From Clostridia bacterium (GTDB lineage Bacteria > Bacillota > Clostridia > Christensenellales > Borkfalkiaceae), in the NCBI GenBank assembly GCA_017448355.1, contig JAFSLQ010000012.1:26942-90941 (forward strand): DNA of 64,000 bases. Direction: 5' to 3'. Made by a program: the position numbers and the translations under genes. Positions 63,474 through 64,000 of the stretch are shown here, in pieces; position 1 is the first letter of the stretch, and each line of letters starts with the position of its first letter. The notes under the pieces are model-generated. The model made no database searches, had not been told where the DNA came from, and worked only from the letters and a program-made list of their open reading frames with translations.

Positions 63474-64000
63474 ATGATAGGTATAGGAGTTAAAGAAACT
63501 ACCTTTTGGACTCAAGAGGTAAAACATATAACAGCCGAATCGGAAAAGATTTTGAATGAGATAATGGATATGATTAAAGTGATAGCACTTGACGACGGAG
63601 AAGAAGTCATAAAGCTATGGCTACACGAAGAAAGAGGAACTTTTACAGAGTATAAACGAAGCAGGTATTATGACAAATCAATAGATACGAAAGAGACATT
63701 TTTGCGTGATTATCCGGAAAAAACAATGTGGTTTCCGTTTTATGCTACGGAACAAGATAACGTTAAGTATGTTTGGATACATAATTTATCTTTTAGAATT
63801 AACGAAGAAAGATTGCCTGATAATCACTCTTTTGAGCAAGATTGCACAAAGATTCTTACTTGGGCAAAAACAACAGTCGAAAGAGCAATACAAGAATTAA
63901 AAGACGGAACGTATAATGAACGCGTCGCAAAAGAACTTCCGTATAAATATCGTTACGGGACTATTAAACGTAATGTGTTTTGGAAGTATTATCCTGACGA
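63474..64000 (+). CDS. Unrecognised protein, 3' partial
   Basis: Starts MIGIGVKETTFWTQEVKHIT after an AAGGAG site and stays open to the end of the window (175 codons). The product is acidic and helical with many aromatic residues (YPEKTMWFPFYATEQDNVKYVWIHN) and no signal peptide. I do not recognise the family. Its promoter and position after the HipA-like pair suggest it belongs to the second accessory element. Confidence 0.78.
   Translation, partial: MIGIGVKETTFWTQEVKHITAESEKILNEIMDMIKVIALDDGEEVIKLWLHEERGTFTEYKRSRYYDKSIDTKETFLRDYPEKTMWFPFYATEQDNVKYVWIHNLSFRINEERLPDNHSFEQDCTKILTWAKTTVERAIQELKDGTYNERVAKELPYKYRYGTIKRNVFWKYYPD

Noticed and set aside
1-64000. CRISPR arrays, complete insertion sequences, rRNA genes
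   Set aside because: No regularly spaced short repeats, no transposase frames and no rRNA sequence are seen in the window.

Overview
The window looks like the chromosome of a low-to-moderate GC Gram-positive bacterium of the Clostridia (Bacillota). The reasons are AGGAG-type ribosome binding sites, many lipobox lipoproteins, near-consensus TTGACA/TATAAT promoters, and the conserved Bacillota order tadA, prs, pth, mfd, foldase lipoprotein. The split B12-dependent methionine synthase and the lack of any outer-membrane genes fit this. The sugar-uptake and rhamnosidase genes suggest, but do not prove, a gut or plant-polymer niche.

Bases 1-27,300 are mostly core chromosome: the end of an ABC exporter, an orphan MazF toxin, two polysaccharide co-polymerase (Wzz-like) proteins, rlmH, an M14 peptidase, tadA, prs, pth, mfd, a foldase-like lipoprotein, a PHP protein, an AEC transporter, an SDR enzyme and tRNA-Arg(ACG). 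A small rubredoxin gene (51 aa) follows. Next come an XRE regulator divergent from a BspA-type leucine-rich-repeat lipoprotein, a PAP2 phosphatase, and a metF / MetH-activation / metH operon facing a DUF4430 lipoprotein plus ECF-like membrane protein.

Bases 27,572-60,045 appear to be an integrated island. Both ends carry 3' fragments of a tRNA-Gln gene in the same orientation, and the right end carries a 5'-truncated tyrosine integrase that reads into the fragment. Each fragment is followed about 226 bp later by a different DUF4143-type AAA ATPase, which suggests serial (tandem) insertion at one tRNA-Gln gene whose intact copy should lie to the right of the window. The cargo is a roughly 30 kb glycan locus. 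It holds intracellular sugar enzymes (DUF4434, AGE epimerase, DHQase-like enzyme, SDR, Gfo/Idh/MocA, quinone oxidoreductase, ADP-ribosylglycohydrolase-like, GH78 rhamnosidase), an AraC regulator, an exporter, and an ABC sugar importer without its own ATPase. It also holds five secreted proteins. Four of these share a novel ~220-residue domain present six times, and two share a DUF4838 module that has been recently duplicated at the DNA level.

Bases 60,046-64,000 begin what may be a second element: another DUF4143 ATPase, an XRE-HipA-like kinase pair with a clear operator in its promoter, and the start of an unrecognised gene that runs off the window.

A plausible working model is that the secreted repeat/DUF4838 proteins bind and cut an external glycan, the ABC system imports the fragments, and the cytoplasmic rhamnosidase, epimerase and dehydrogenases process them under AraC control. 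This model is inferred from domains and gene order only.
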